Shown here: in pieces, positions 9,536 through 17,320 of the stretch
How positions within the stretch are numbered: position 1 is the first letter of the stretch
Layout of the letters: the number at the start of each line of letters is the position of its first letter
Assembly (NCBI GenBank): GCA_938005745.1
Contig: CALLMM010000027.1
Coordinates: forward strand, 1-62,109
Length of the DNA stretch: 62,109 bases
Source of the DNA: an uncultured Chthonomonadales bacterium
GTDB taxonomy: Bacteria > Armatimonadota > Chthonomonadetes > Chthonomonadales > CAJBBX01
Direction: 5' to 3'
The notes under the pieces: model-generated
Seen by the model: only the letters and a program-made list of their open reading frames with translations
The model's database searches: none
Told to the model about the DNA's origin: nothing
Program-made: the position numbers and the translations under genes

Positions 9536-11182
9536 ATGAGCGAGAACCGATATGTGATCGGCGTGGATGTGGGGACGGGCAGCGCCCGCGCCGGGATTTT
9601 TGACCTGAACGGGAAGATGCTGGCGTCGGCGGTGGAGCCGATTCAGATGTGGAAGCCCAAGCCGGACTACGCGGAGCAGTCTTCGGAAGATATCTGGCGG
9701 GCGGTCTGCCGGGTGACGCGCGCCTGCCGGGAGGAGGCGGGGATCGCGGCGGAGGCGGTCGCAGGGATCAGTTACGACGCGACCTGTTCGCTGGTGGCGC
9801 TGGGGCGAGACGGCGCGCCGATCCCGGTGAACGATGAGGGCGCGGCGGAGCGCAATATCATCGTCTGGATGGATCACCGGGCGGTTGCGGAGACGGAGGA
9901 GATCAACGCGGGCGGGTACGAGGTGCTGAAGTATGTCGGGGGGCGGCTGTCGCCGGAGATGGAGACTCCGAAACTGAAGTGGCTCAAGACGCATCTGCCG
10001 CAGACATGGGCAAAAGCCGGGAAGTTTTTTGATCTGGCGGACTATCTGACCTGGCGTTCATCCGGAGTGGATGCGCGCAGCCTCTGCACGGTCGTCTGCA
10101 AGTGGACCTATCTGGGACATGCGGGCGAGCGGGGTGCGTGGGATCACAGCTACTTTGAGCGGATCGGGCTGAGCGACCTGTTTGACGGCGAGAAGGTGGT
10201 GGAGGATGTGCGCCCGATGGGGAGCCGTCTGGGCGGTCTGACGGCGGTTTCGGCGGCGGAGCTGGGCTTGACGACCGGCTGCGCCGTCGGCGTAGGGATC
10301 ATTGACGCGCATGCGGGCGGTCTGGGGCTGCTTGGCGCCGCCTGGGAGGGCAAGCGCGAGCCGAACCTGGACGACTTCGAGTACGCGCTGGCGTTCATCG
10401 GGGGAACCTCCAACTGCCTGATGGCGGTCTCGCGGCAGATGCGCTTTATTGACGGCGTGTGGGGACCGTATTACGGGGCGATGGTTCCGGGGATGTGGCT
10501 GAATGAGGGCGGACAGACGACGGCGGGCAGCGCGATTGACCATGTGATCGCCGATCACGCCAACGCTCCCGCGCTTGCCGCTGCCGCCAAACGCCGCCGC
10601 AAGACGGTCTATGAGCTGCTGAACGAAGAGATCGCACGGCTTCAGCAGGAGCAGGGGAAGGGACCGGAGATCGTCAAAGATATCCATATTCTGCCGGATT
10701 TTCTGGGCAACCGCTCTCCGAAGGGCGATCCGCACTATCGGGGGATCTATGACGGGCTGAACCTGGACGAGACGATCACCTCGCAGGCGCTGCGCTACTA
10801 TGCGACGATTCAGGCGGTCGCCTATGGCATTCGGGACAACATCGAGGCGCTGAATCGGGCGGGCTACCGGATCCGCCGGATGTACGTAACCGGGGGCGGA
10901 ACGAAGAACCCGCTGTGGCTTCAGGAGCACGCCGATGCGACGGGCTGCACGATCCTGCTACCGAAGGAGCCGGAGGCGGTGCTGCTGGGGGCGGGCGTGC
11001 TGGCGGCGACGGCGGCGGGGCTGTATCCCGACATCTATGCGGCGATGCAGAGGATGAGCGGCTCCGGCGCGACGATCAAGCCGCGCCGGGAGACGGCGGC
11101 GTACCACCGGACGAAGTTCCGGCTGTTCCAGGAGATGTATCGCCAGCAGCGACGACGGCGGGAGGCGATGGCGCGATTTTGA
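9536..11182 (+). CDS. FGGY-family carbohydrate kinase, ribulokinase-like
   Basis: ATP-dependent sugar kinase of 548 residues, most like the FGGY_YDR109C/ribulokinase group that phosphorylates five-carbon sugars or polyols. The N-terminal phosphate-binding motif is VIGVDVGTGSARAGIFD (about 7-23). Conserved WMDHRA, AFIGGTSNCLM and GMWLNEGGQTTAGSA segments follow, and the C-terminal ATPase half has VTGGGTKNPLW. The frame is open well upstream, but the ATG at 9536 has GAGGAAGAG just before it and starts exactly where family members start. It stands alone, followed by palindromes and repeats. Substrate not determined; D-ribulose is the best guess. Confidence 0.85.
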   Translation: MSENRYVIGVDVGTGSARAGIFDLNGKMLASAVEPIQMWKPKPDYAEQSSEDIWRAVCRVTRACREEAGIAAEAVAGISYDATCSLVALGRDGAPIPVNDEGAAERNIIVWMDHRAVAETEEINAGGYEVLKYVGGRLSPEMETPKLKWLKTHLPQTWAKAGKFFDLADYLTWRSSGVDARSLCTVVCKWTYLGHAGERGAWDHSYFERIGLSDLFDGEKVVEDVRPMGSRLGGLTAVSAAELGLTTGCAVGVGIIDAHAGGLGLLGAAWEGKREPNLDDFEYALAFIGGTSNCLMAVSRQMRFIDGVWGPYYGAMVPGMWLNEGGQTTAGSAIDHVIADHANAPALAAAAKRRRKTVYELLNEEIARLQQEQGKGPEIVKDIHILPDFLGNRSPKGDPHYRGIYDGLNLDETITSQALRYYATIQAVAYGIRDNIEALNRAGYRIRRMYVTGGGTKNPLWLQEHADATGCTILLPKEPEAVLLGAGVLAATAAGLYPDIYAAMQRMSGSGATIKPRRETAAYHRTKFRLFQEMYRQQRRRREAMARF

Positions 11183-11231
11183 GGAGATCTGCCGGGGCGA
11201 CCGCTGAGAGCTGCCGGGGCGAGAAGGCGCC

Positions 11232-11262
11232 GCCCGCGCACGTGCAAAAGATGTGCGCGGGC
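11232..11262. terminator. Hairpin after the FGGY kinase
   Basis: GCCCGCGCAC (11232-11241) pairs with GTGCGCGGGC (11253-11262). No T run follows, so termination is only possible. Confidence 0.4.
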
Positions 11263-11280
11263 AGTATACAGGATGGTTCC

Positions 11281-11310
11281 TACAGCGATGGACTTAAGTC
11301 CATCGCTGTA
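11281..11310. repeat. Perfect 30-base palindrome
   Basis: Arms TACAGCGATGGACTT and its exact complement meet with no spacer. It may be an extragenic repeat or a cruciform-forming site. No second copy was seen in the window. Confidence 0.7.
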
Positions 11311-11327
11311 TTCACGCTACTGGCTGT

Positions 11328-11415
11328 GAGATTGCTTCGGTCGGCTGCTCCTCCCTCGCAATAACAGAGGGGGTTGCCTGTCAGCTCCCTCGCAATGACG
11401 GGATGGGACGCCCTC
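11328..11415. repeat. Dispersed repeat, CTCCCTCGCAATGAC family
   Basis: GAGATTGCTTCGGTCGG followed by CTCCCTCGCAATAACAG and a second CTCCCTCGCAATGACGG. Same family as at 1264. The gap from 11416 to 11578 is otherwise AT-richer leader sequence before the phage module, with no convincing promoter. Confidence 0.75.
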
Positions 11416-11578
11416 ACACTGTCATTATGCACAGGAAGCGAGAGACGGGGAGACTCTCTTTGTGTAACATCCATCCGCAGTAAACATCGTTCCGGGTTTC
11501 GGTAGTAAAAAGGCGATGGAGCGGGATAATATATGAGAGGATATAGTAGACATTAATACATCAAAGGCGGAATGATCG

Positions 11579-11899
11579 GTGAAGACAGCGGGGATGCACT
11601 CGGTCTGGAATGTGCGGGAGCGACTGGAAGAGAACTTCCGGCGCGTGGAGGCTCTGCTGCGGGAGATGGAGGCGGCGGACGATCCGAAGATGCGCCTGGC
11701 GGCTGCCGCCGAGCTGCGTCAGCATATCGCGCTGGCGCAGAAGACTCTGGAGACGGCGGCGCGCGCCGAGGCGGTGCAGGCGTTTGAAGAGGCGGTGATG
11801 GAGGCGCTGGAAGCCGCCAATGTGACGGTACGACGCAGGGTGATAGACGTTTTAAATGAGAGAGCAGATTCTGCGGGACTTTTGCGTCCGTCTGAATAG
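11579..11899 (+). CDS. Small phage protein, possible small terminase subunit
   Basis: 106 residues, nearly all predicted helix and coiled coil (RLEENFRRVEALLREMEA, then Ala- and Glu-rich helices). I do not recognise a family. Its position directly before and overlapping the large terminase by 44 bases is where a small terminase or a head-assembly helper normally lies, so that role is an inference from order. A GTG at 11579 is used, with AAAGGCGG eight bases before it; an ATG at 11594 is the alternative. Confidence 0.55.
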   Translation: MKTAGMHSVWNVRERLEENFRRVEALLREMEAADDPKMRLAAAAELRQHIALAQKTLETAARAEAVQAFEEAVMEALEAANVTVRRRVIDVLNERADSAGLLRPSE

Positions 11900-13388
11900 A
11901 CGTTTTCTGGAAGAGGTCTGGAAGGGGCGGATGACGCGGTACCGGCGCAAGCCGGAGGCGTTTGCCCGGCGCGCGCTGGGGTCGTTATGGTGGGAGAAGC
12001 AGCGCGAGGTGGCGGAGAGCGTGGCGCATCACCGGCGGACGGCGGTGAAGTCGGCGAACGGGGTCGGCAAGACCTATCTGGCAGCCGATCTGGCGTTGTG
12101 GTTTCTCTACTGCTATCAGCCGAGCGTGGTGCTGACGACGGCGCCGACCCGCAGGCAGGTGCGCCATCTGCTGTGGGAGGAGATCCGCCGCCGGTTCCGG
12201 GGAGCGCGGGAGTCGCTGCCGGGTGAGTTGCTGCAGGAGCGGCTGTCGGTGGGACCGGGCTGGTATGCGCTGGGGCTGGCGACCGATGAGCCGGTGCGCT
12301 TTCAGGGGTTTCATGCGGAGAACCTGCTGATCCTGTTCGATGAGGCGAGCGGGATTGCGGATGAGATATGGGAGGCGGCGGAGGGGATCGCTGTTGGGAA
12401 AAACAACCGGATCGTCGCCATCGGCAACCCGATGACGACCTCCGGGCGTTTCTATCGGATATTCCAGTCGGAGCCGCTGTGGCGCCGGCATACGATCAGC
12501 GCGCTGGATCATCCGAATGTGACGGGGAGGGGCGCGCCGATTCCCGGCGCGGTGACGGCGGAGGTGGTCGAGGAGCGGGTGCTGGAGTGGTGCGAGGAGA
12601 TACCACCGGGCGAGGCTGGCGCCGATGCCGATCTGTTGGTGTGGCGCGGCAGACGCTACCGCCCGAACAACGCCTTTCGTGTGCGGGTGCTGGGCGAGTT
12701 TCCCGATTCGGGGGAGGATACGCTGATCCCGCTGCGGTGGATCGAGGCGGCAGCGGCACGCTGGCGGGAGGAGTATCGTTCCGGAGCGGGGCTGACGGGC
12801 GTGCGGCATGCGGCGGCGGATGTGGCGCGGTTCGGGGGGGACTGGACGGTAATCGGTCTGCGGATCGGGTCGGTGGTCACACGGCTGGAGGCGATTCAGG
12901 GCTGCGACCTGATGGAGGTTGCCGGGCGCGTGGCGCGTCTGGCGCAGGAGGAGAGACCGGAGAGGATCGCCATTGACGGGATCGGGATCGGCGCGGGGGT
13001 GGCGGATCGGCTGCAGGAGCTTCGGATCGCCGGAGTGGAGGCGGTCAACGTGAGCCTGCCCGCCTGTGACCGCGAGCGTTTCGCCAACCGTCGGGCGGAG
13101 CTTTACTGGGGACTGCGGGAGCGGTTTCGCACGGGCGATATTACGATTCCGCCGGATGAGGCGCTGTGTTCGCAGCTGGCGCAGATTCGCTACGCCTACA
13201 CTTCGCGCGGTCAGATTCAGATGGCGAGCAAGGAGGCAATGCGCCGGCGCGGGGGCGGCTCTCCGGATCGCGCCGATATGCTGGCGCTGCTGTTTGACGG
13301 GGCGGCGGGCGAGGGTTTCTCCGGCGAACTCCGTTCTTTGCCGCCCTCAGCAGCGGCGCAGCTGCGTGCGGAGATGGAGGGCTGGTAG
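11856..13388 (+). CDS. Phage terminase large subunit
   Basis: ATP-driven DNA packaging motor and nuclease, 510 residues. The ATPase half has Walker A SANGVGKT (66-73), the TTAPTRRQV segment and Walker B LLILFDEAS. The C-terminal RNase H-like nuclease has acidic residues in AAADVARFGGDW and IAIDGIGIGAGVADRL. This is the Mu gp28-like/TerL arrangement expected next to a DUF935 portal. The start at 11856 has a poor ribosome site and overlaps the preceding gene; an ATG at 11931, after GGAAGGGGCGG, is a real alternative that would remove 25 residues but keep all motifs. Confidence 0.88.
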   Translation: MREQILRDFCVRLNRRFLEEVWKGRMTRYRRKPEAFARRALGSLWWEKQREVAESVAHHRRTAVKSANGVGKTYLAADLALWFLYCYQPSVVLTTAPTRRQVRHLLWEEIRRRFRGARESLPGELLQERLSVGPGWYALGLATDEPVRFQGFHAENLLILFDEASGIADEIWEAAEGIAVGKNNRIVAIGNPMTTSGRFYRIFQSEPLWRRHTISALDHPNVTGRGAPIPGAVTAEVVEERVLEWCEEIPPGEAGADADLLVWRGRRYRPNNAFRVRVLGEFPDSGEDTLIPLRWIEAAAARWREEYRSGAGLTGVRHAAADVARFGGDWTVIGLRIGSVVTRLEAIQGCDLMEVAGRVARLAQEERPERIAIDGIGIGAGVADRLQELRIAGVEAVNVSLPACDRERFANRRAELYWGLRERFRTGDITIPPDEALCSQLAQIRYAYTSRGQIQMASKEAMRRRGGGSPDRADMLALLFDGAAGEGFSGELRSLPPSAAAQLRAEMEGW

Positions 13389-13401
13389 GGGCGCGCGGGA
13401 G

Positions 13402-13431
13402 TTGACGCTGCGGGGAGGCGTCTGATACACT
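13402..13431 (+). promoter_or_regulatory. Promoter of the DUF3467-like cassette
   Basis: TTGACG (13402-13407), 18 bases, TACACT (13426-13431), with an extended -10 TG at 13423-13424. It lies between terminase and the 93-residue gene. Confidence 0.6.
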
Positions 13432-13496
13432 GAACGCAGCGGAGAGGGCGTCGGTTCGGGGCGCAGTCTCCGACTCTGGCTGGAGGCGATGTCCCG

Positions 13497-13778
13497 ATGG
13501 GTCCCAACGATTATGAAGATATTCCTGATCTGTACACCGATTCGGTGAACTTCACGACCAATGTCTACGGTTTCACCGTAGAGTTCGGATTGATGCAGGG
13601 GCAGGATCAGCCGCCGCAGACGCTGGCGGTGATGCGGATGAGTCCGCAGTTTGCCAAGATTATGAGTCTGCTGATGCGCAAGAACGTGCAGGAGTATGAG
13701 AAGCGGATCGGCACGATTATTCTGCCGGAGGGGCTGTATCAGGACCTGGGGATCGTGGACGATATGGCGGAGGAGTAG
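13497..13778 (+). CDS. DUF3467-like protein (93 aa)
   Basis: Small acidic protein resembling the DUF3467 family: a YTDSVNFTTNVYGFTVEFG stretch, a central MRMSPQFAKIMSLLM segment and a YEKRIGTI segment match that family's pattern of two beta parts and a helix. The family's function is unknown and it is normally a host, not a phage, protein. GGAGGCG lies before the ATG. The gene has its own promoter (13402) and terminator (13828), and is set between terminase and portal, so it looks like an independently expressed cargo gene (moron). The family call is from memory of the consensus. Confidence 0.65.
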   Translation: MGPNDYEDIPDLYTDSVNFTTNVYGFTVEFGLMQGQDQPPQTLAVMRMSPQFAKIMSLLMRKNVQEYEKRIGTIILPEGLYQDLGIVDDMAEE

Positions 13779-13827
13779 CTCCTCATGCCCGGACGCGCCC
13801 GTCCAGCGCAGGCACGGCGAAGAAGAC

Positions 13828-13860
13828 GGACTGTCTCCCGCAGGGGAGGCAGTCCTTTCT
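13828..13860 (+). terminator. Terminator between the DUF3467-like gene and the portal gene
   Basis: 12-pair stem, GGACTGTCTCCC (13828-13839) with GGGAGGCAGTCC (13844-13855), one T-G pair, GCAG loop, then TTTCT. It separates the terminase side from the portal side of the head module. Confidence 0.7.
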
Positions 13861-13880
13861 ATTTGCGGGAGGGAGAGAGG

Positions 13881-15146
13881 ATGGCACGAAGGAGCGCGAC
13901 GGGGGCGCAGGAGCGAAGAGGGGAGAGACCGACGCCGACCCCGGCGGAGATGCTGCGGGAGGAGATGACCGCCTGGGACGCGGTCTTTCAGCGTGCGTTC
14001 CGGCTGCCGCCCTACCATCCGGACGATCTGCAGAGCACGCGGGGCATAGACATCTATGACCGGATGATGACGGACGCGCAGGTGCGCGCCTCGATCAATG
14101 TCAAGCGGTTTGCCATTCTTGCCCGTCCCTGGCAGATCTTTCCGGCGATCCGGGACCGGGCGCATCCGCAGTTCGCCGCCGCCTGCGCGGCGCGCGATTT
14201 TGTCGAGGAGGCGCTGCGCAGTCTGCGGGGACCGGACGGCAGTCTGCGGGATTTCCGGCATACGCTGTTTGAGATGATGTCCGCCTTCTATCGCGGCTTT
14301 TCGCTGGCGGAGATGGTCTGGCGGGTGGAGGAGCGGGGACGCTGGCGTGGGCGGTATATGCTGACCGCGCTGAAGTTCAAGAACCCGCGTCAGATCGGCT
14401 TTGAACTCGATCCTTTTCTGAACGTGGAGGCGGTCACCTCGTGGACGCCGACCGGGGGAGTTCAGACGCTGCCCCGCCGCAAGTGCCTGCTCTATGTCTA
14501 CAATCAACGCGATGAGCTGCCCTACGGCGACAGCGATCTGCGCGCCGTCTACCGGCACTGGTACTCGAAGACCAGGATCATCGAGTTCTGGAACCTGCGT
14601 CTGCAGCGGTTCGGAATTCCGTTTGCGTACGCCAACGCGCCGACGGGCAGCGACGCAGGGGCGAGGCTGCTGGAGGTGCTGCGGGAGCTTCAGCAGGATT
14701 CGAGCGCGGTCTTCCCGCCCAACGTTCGCCCGCAGCTTCTGGAGACGCGCGGCGACGGCGGGGGACCGTTTCTGAGCGCGCTGGAGTGGCATAATCAGCA
14801 GATCGCCATCGGGATCCTGCTGCAGACGCTGACCAGCGGGGAGGGGCTTCGCGCCGGCTCGATGGCGCTGGGACGGGTGCATTTTGACATTCTGCTGTTC
14901 GCGCTGCAGTGCATGAAGCAGGATGTGGAGTCAGCCGTCAACGCGCAGATCGTACGTCCGCTGGTGGAGTACAACTTCGACCACGCTCTGTATCCGCAGT
15001 TTTCGCTGGGCAATCTCAACGAGAAGGATATTGCGCCGCTGGCGCAGGCGATGGATGTGCTGCTGACCCATCAGGTGGTGGATGCGAAGGAGCCGGTAGT
15101 GCGGGAGATGTTCAATCTTCCGCCGCTGGAGGATGTGCAGGGGTGA
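13881..15146 (+). CDS. Phage portal protein, DUF935 (Mu gp29-like)
   Basis: 421-residue portal ring subunit through which DNA enters the capsid. DUF935 hallmarks are present: DRMMTDAQVRASINVKRFAI, the central AEMVWRVEERGRW segment, PRRKCLLYVYN with NQRDELPYGDSDLR, and HNQQIAIGILLQTLTSGEG near the C-terminal third. GGGAGAGAGG directly precedes the ATG at 13881. The frame is open 96 bases further upstream, but that part runs through the terminator hairpin and is unlikely to be translated. It is followed by cargo genes rather than by the usual head-morphogenesis protein. Confidence 0.88.
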   Translation: MARRSATGAQERRGERPTPTPAEMLREEMTAWDAVFQRAFRLPPYHPDDLQSTRGIDIYDRMMTDAQVRASINVKRFAILARPWQIFPAIRDRAHPQFAAACAARDFVEEALRSLRGPDGSLRDFRHTLFEMMSAFYRGFSLAEMVWRVEERGRWRGRYMLTALKFKNPRQIGFELDPFLNVEAVTSWTPTGGVQTLPRRKCLLYVYNQRDELPYGDSDLRAVYRHWYSKTRIIEFWNLRLQRFGIPFAYANAPTGSDAGARLLEVLRELQQDSSAVFPPNVRPQLLETRGDGGGPFLSALEWHNQQIAIGILLQTLTSGEGLRAGSMALGRVHFDILLFALQCMKQDVESAVNAQIVRPLVEYNFDHALYPQFSLGNLNEKDIAPLAQAMDVLLTHQVVDAKEPVVREMFNLPPLEDVQG

Positions 15147-15196
15147 GAGGGTTCAGAGGGGGAGAGGCTCGGAAGAGACCTCTATGAGCGGCAGAG

Positions 15197-16480
15197 ATGG
15201 CAACGCGGTATCTGTTTATAGATATGAACTCGTTCTATACGAGCGTCGAGCAGCAGGAGCGTCCGGAGCTGCGCCGGCGTCCGGTGATCGTGGCGCCGAT
15301 GCTGACGGAGGCGACCTGCGCGATAGCGGCGTCGTATGAGGCGCGGCGATACGGGATCCGGACCGGAACCGGAGTGCGGGAGGCGAAGGCGTTGTGCCCG
15401 AATCTGCGGGTGGTGGAGGCTCGTCCGCGCCTCTATCTGCAGTATCATGCACGGATACTGGAGGCGCTGAACCACTTCTTTGCGACGGTGCGCCCGCTTT
15501 CGGTGGACGAGATGGCGTGTCGGATCAGCCCCTGCTACGGCGATCGCGCCGCCGAGATCGCGCTGGCGAAGCGGGTCAAGAGCCATCTGCGGGAGACGCT
15601 CGGTCCGATGATGCGCTGTTCGGTGGGGATCGGTCCGAACGTGTTTCTGGCGAAGGTGGGTTCGGAGATGAAGAAGCCGGACGGGCTGACGGTGCTGGAT
15701 CGGGATAACCTGCCGGATCGCCTGTTCTCCCTGAAGCTGACCGATCTGCCGGGGATCGCCGGTCGGATGGAGGCGCGGCTGTCGCGTCACGGCATCACGA
15801 CGGTGCGGCAGCTATGGGAGGCGTCGGCGCTGGAGCTTCGGCGCGCATGGGGCAGCGTGGTGGGCGAACGCTGGTGGCATATGCTGCGGGGCAGCCAGGA
15901 GGCGGACTACGGCGTGCATGCGGAGGCTCCGCGCAAGATGGTCGGGCATTCGCACGTGCTTGCGCCGGAGATGCGGACGCTGCGGCAGGCGCGGGAGGTT
16001 CTGCGTCGTCTGGCGCAGAAGGCGCTGAAGCGGCTGCGTGCGTATGAGCAGGCGGCGAGCGCGGTGCATATCCACGTGAAGTTTTGCCATGCGCGGCGGA
16101 GGTGCGCCTACTCCTGGACGAAGCGCAGCGCGAAGCATCTGCACGCCAACGATGACTTTACCTGGATGAAGATCGTGTCGGGGATTCTGGAGGCGATTCC
16201 CGCGCCGCGCAGCGGATACGCGCCGCTGTGGGTCAGTATCGTGTTCAGCGGGCTGATCCGCAGCGCGGACAGGAACCTGAGCCTGTTTGACGATCCCTTC
16301 CAGAAGACCCGGCTGAGCGAGACGGTAGACGCGATGAATGCGCGTTTCGGCTACCATCTCGATCTCGCCAGCGTGCTGAATGTCTATCGGGCCGCTCCCG
16401 ACCGGATACCATTCGGGGATCCGGCGGCTCTCTCTGCGCTGACAGACGCGCCCTGTTCGCAGGGGCGGCAGAGAGCGTGA
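15197..16480 (+). CDS. Y-family DNA polymerase (DinB/UmuC type)
   Basis: Error-prone translesion polymerase of 427 residues. The first catalytic aspartate is D9 in FIDMNSFYTSVEQ and the second acidic pair is D104-E105 in PLSVDEM, so the enzyme should be active. A thumb with helix-hairpin-helix (LTDLPGIAGRMEARLSRHG) and a little-finger region follow. MNSF in place of the DinB MDAF recalls UmuC. No UmuD partner is nearby and no clear beta-clamp peptide was found at the C-terminus. It sits between phage portal and protease genes, with an A/G-rich leader and no obvious promoter, and ends at a bidirectional hairpin. It could help replicate damaged phage or host DNA. Confidence 0.85.
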   Translation: MATRYLFIDMNSFYTSVEQQERPELRRRPVIVAPMLTEATCAIAASYEARRYGIRTGTGVREAKALCPNLRVVEARPRLYLQYHARILEALNHFFATVRPLSVDEMACRISPCYGDRAAEIALAKRVKSHLRETLGPMMRCSVGIGPNVFLAKVGSEMKKPDGLTVLDRDNLPDRLFSLKLTDLPGIAGRMEARLSRHGITTVRQLWEASALELRRAWGSVVGERWWHMLRGSQEADYGVHAEAPRKMVGHSHVLAPEMRTLRQAREVLRRLAQKALKRLRAYEQAASAVHIHVKFCHARRRCAYSWTKRSAKHLHANDDFTWMKIVSGILEAIPAPRSGYAPLWVSIVFSGLIRSADRNLSLFDDPFQKTRLSETVDAMNARFGYHLDLASVLNVYRAAPDRIPFGDPAALSALTDAPCSQGRQRA

Positions 16481-16507
16481 CAGGGCAGAGGGCGATCCTC
16501 TGCCCTG
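16481..16507. terminator. Bidirectional terminator between polymerase and epimerase
   Basis: CAGGGCAGAGG (16481-16491) and its exact complement (16497-16507) around a five-base loop, immediately after the polymerase stop codon and seven bases from the convergent epimerase stop. Confidence 0.75.
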
Positions 16508-16514
16508 TCTGCCT

Positions 16515-17234
16515 TCAGGGTCTCTCCAGCGGCTCCCAGTGGAGGAGCCGCTTCGCTTTTTCATGGTGATAGGCGCGCCCCGTGTAGTCGCCGGTGATAT
16601 GAATGATCTCAAAGCCGGGGCGGTCGTGGGCGATGGCGGCGATGAAGGCGCGCGCCAGGTCGGGCGCGCTGGTGCGGCAGTCGACGCGGGTCTGCTGATT
16701 GTGCTGGGCATGCCACTGCTCCTGCGAGACGGGCATAAAGAGGCGCAGGACGAAGATCGGGAAGTCGTATTTGCGATGGATGAAGCGGCAGACCTCCTCC
16801 CCCATGAGTTTGGTGAACCCGTAGAGGCTGCGCGGCTCGGCAGGAACCTCTTCGCGGTCGGTCGCGCCGCTGGTGATATCGAGATGACCGTCGTAGACGG
16901 AGAGGGTGCTGGTATAGACCGCATGGCGCACGCCGGCGTGAACGGCGGCATCGAGCGCGAGATGCAGTCCCTTGACATTGACATCGTAGGCAGGGACGGG
17001 GTCGTTGATTCCCGGATTGCCGCGATTGGTTCCCATCGCCATATAGAGCAGGACATCCACGCCCTCGCAGGCTGCCGCCAGGGCGGTCGGGTCGGTAACA
17101 TCGCCCTGGATATACTCCCATTCTGGATGGGAGGGGGGCACGCGGTCATAGATGCGCAGGGTGAAATGTTCGGCGACGTAGGGCATCGTCAGCCGTCCCA
17201 CATAGCCCGATCCGCCGACAACAAGCAGTTTCAT
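16515..17234 (-). CDS. NAD-dependent epimerase/dehydratase (extended SDR)
   Basis: 239-residue oxidoreductase with the Rossmann motif GGSGYVG at 7-13 and the catalytic YxxxK in LYGFTKLMGEE; a TSTLSVYDG stretch supplies the family serine. Probable role is nucleotide-sugar or sugar-acid modification; substrate unknown. It is shorter than most epimerases (about 310 residues), so the C-terminal substrate lobe is reduced. It is antisense within the phage module, with CGGAGA before its ATG, its own promoter (17292-17320) and its own terminator (16481). This suggests a cargo gene or a host gene caught within the module. Confidence 0.85.
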   Translation of the reverse strand: MKLLVVGGSGYVGRLTMPYVAEHFTLRIYDRVPPSHPEWEYIQGDVTDPTALAAACEGVDVLLYMAMGTNRGNPGINDPVPAYDVNVKGLHLALDAAVHAGVRHAVYTSTLSVYDGHLDITSGATDREEVPAEPRSLYGFTKLMGEEVCRFIHRKYDFPIFVLRLFMPVSQEQWHAQHNQQTRVDCRTSAPDLARAFIAAIAHDRPGFEIIHITGDYTGRAYHHEKAKRLLHWEPLERP

Positions 17235-17291
17235 GGGGGTCTCCGTTCTGAGGATAGGCGCAGAAGGGCGCGCTTCCGGATGGATACCTCT

Positions 17292-17320
17292 ATTGTACTA
17301 CCGCCAGTGAGGTCAGACAA
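17292..17320 (-). promoter_or_regulatory. Promoter of the antisense epimerase
   Basis: On the minus strand TTGTCT (complement of 17315-17320), 17 bases, TACAAT (complement of 17292-17297). The -35 box touches the start codon of the protease gene on the other strand. Confidence 0.6.
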
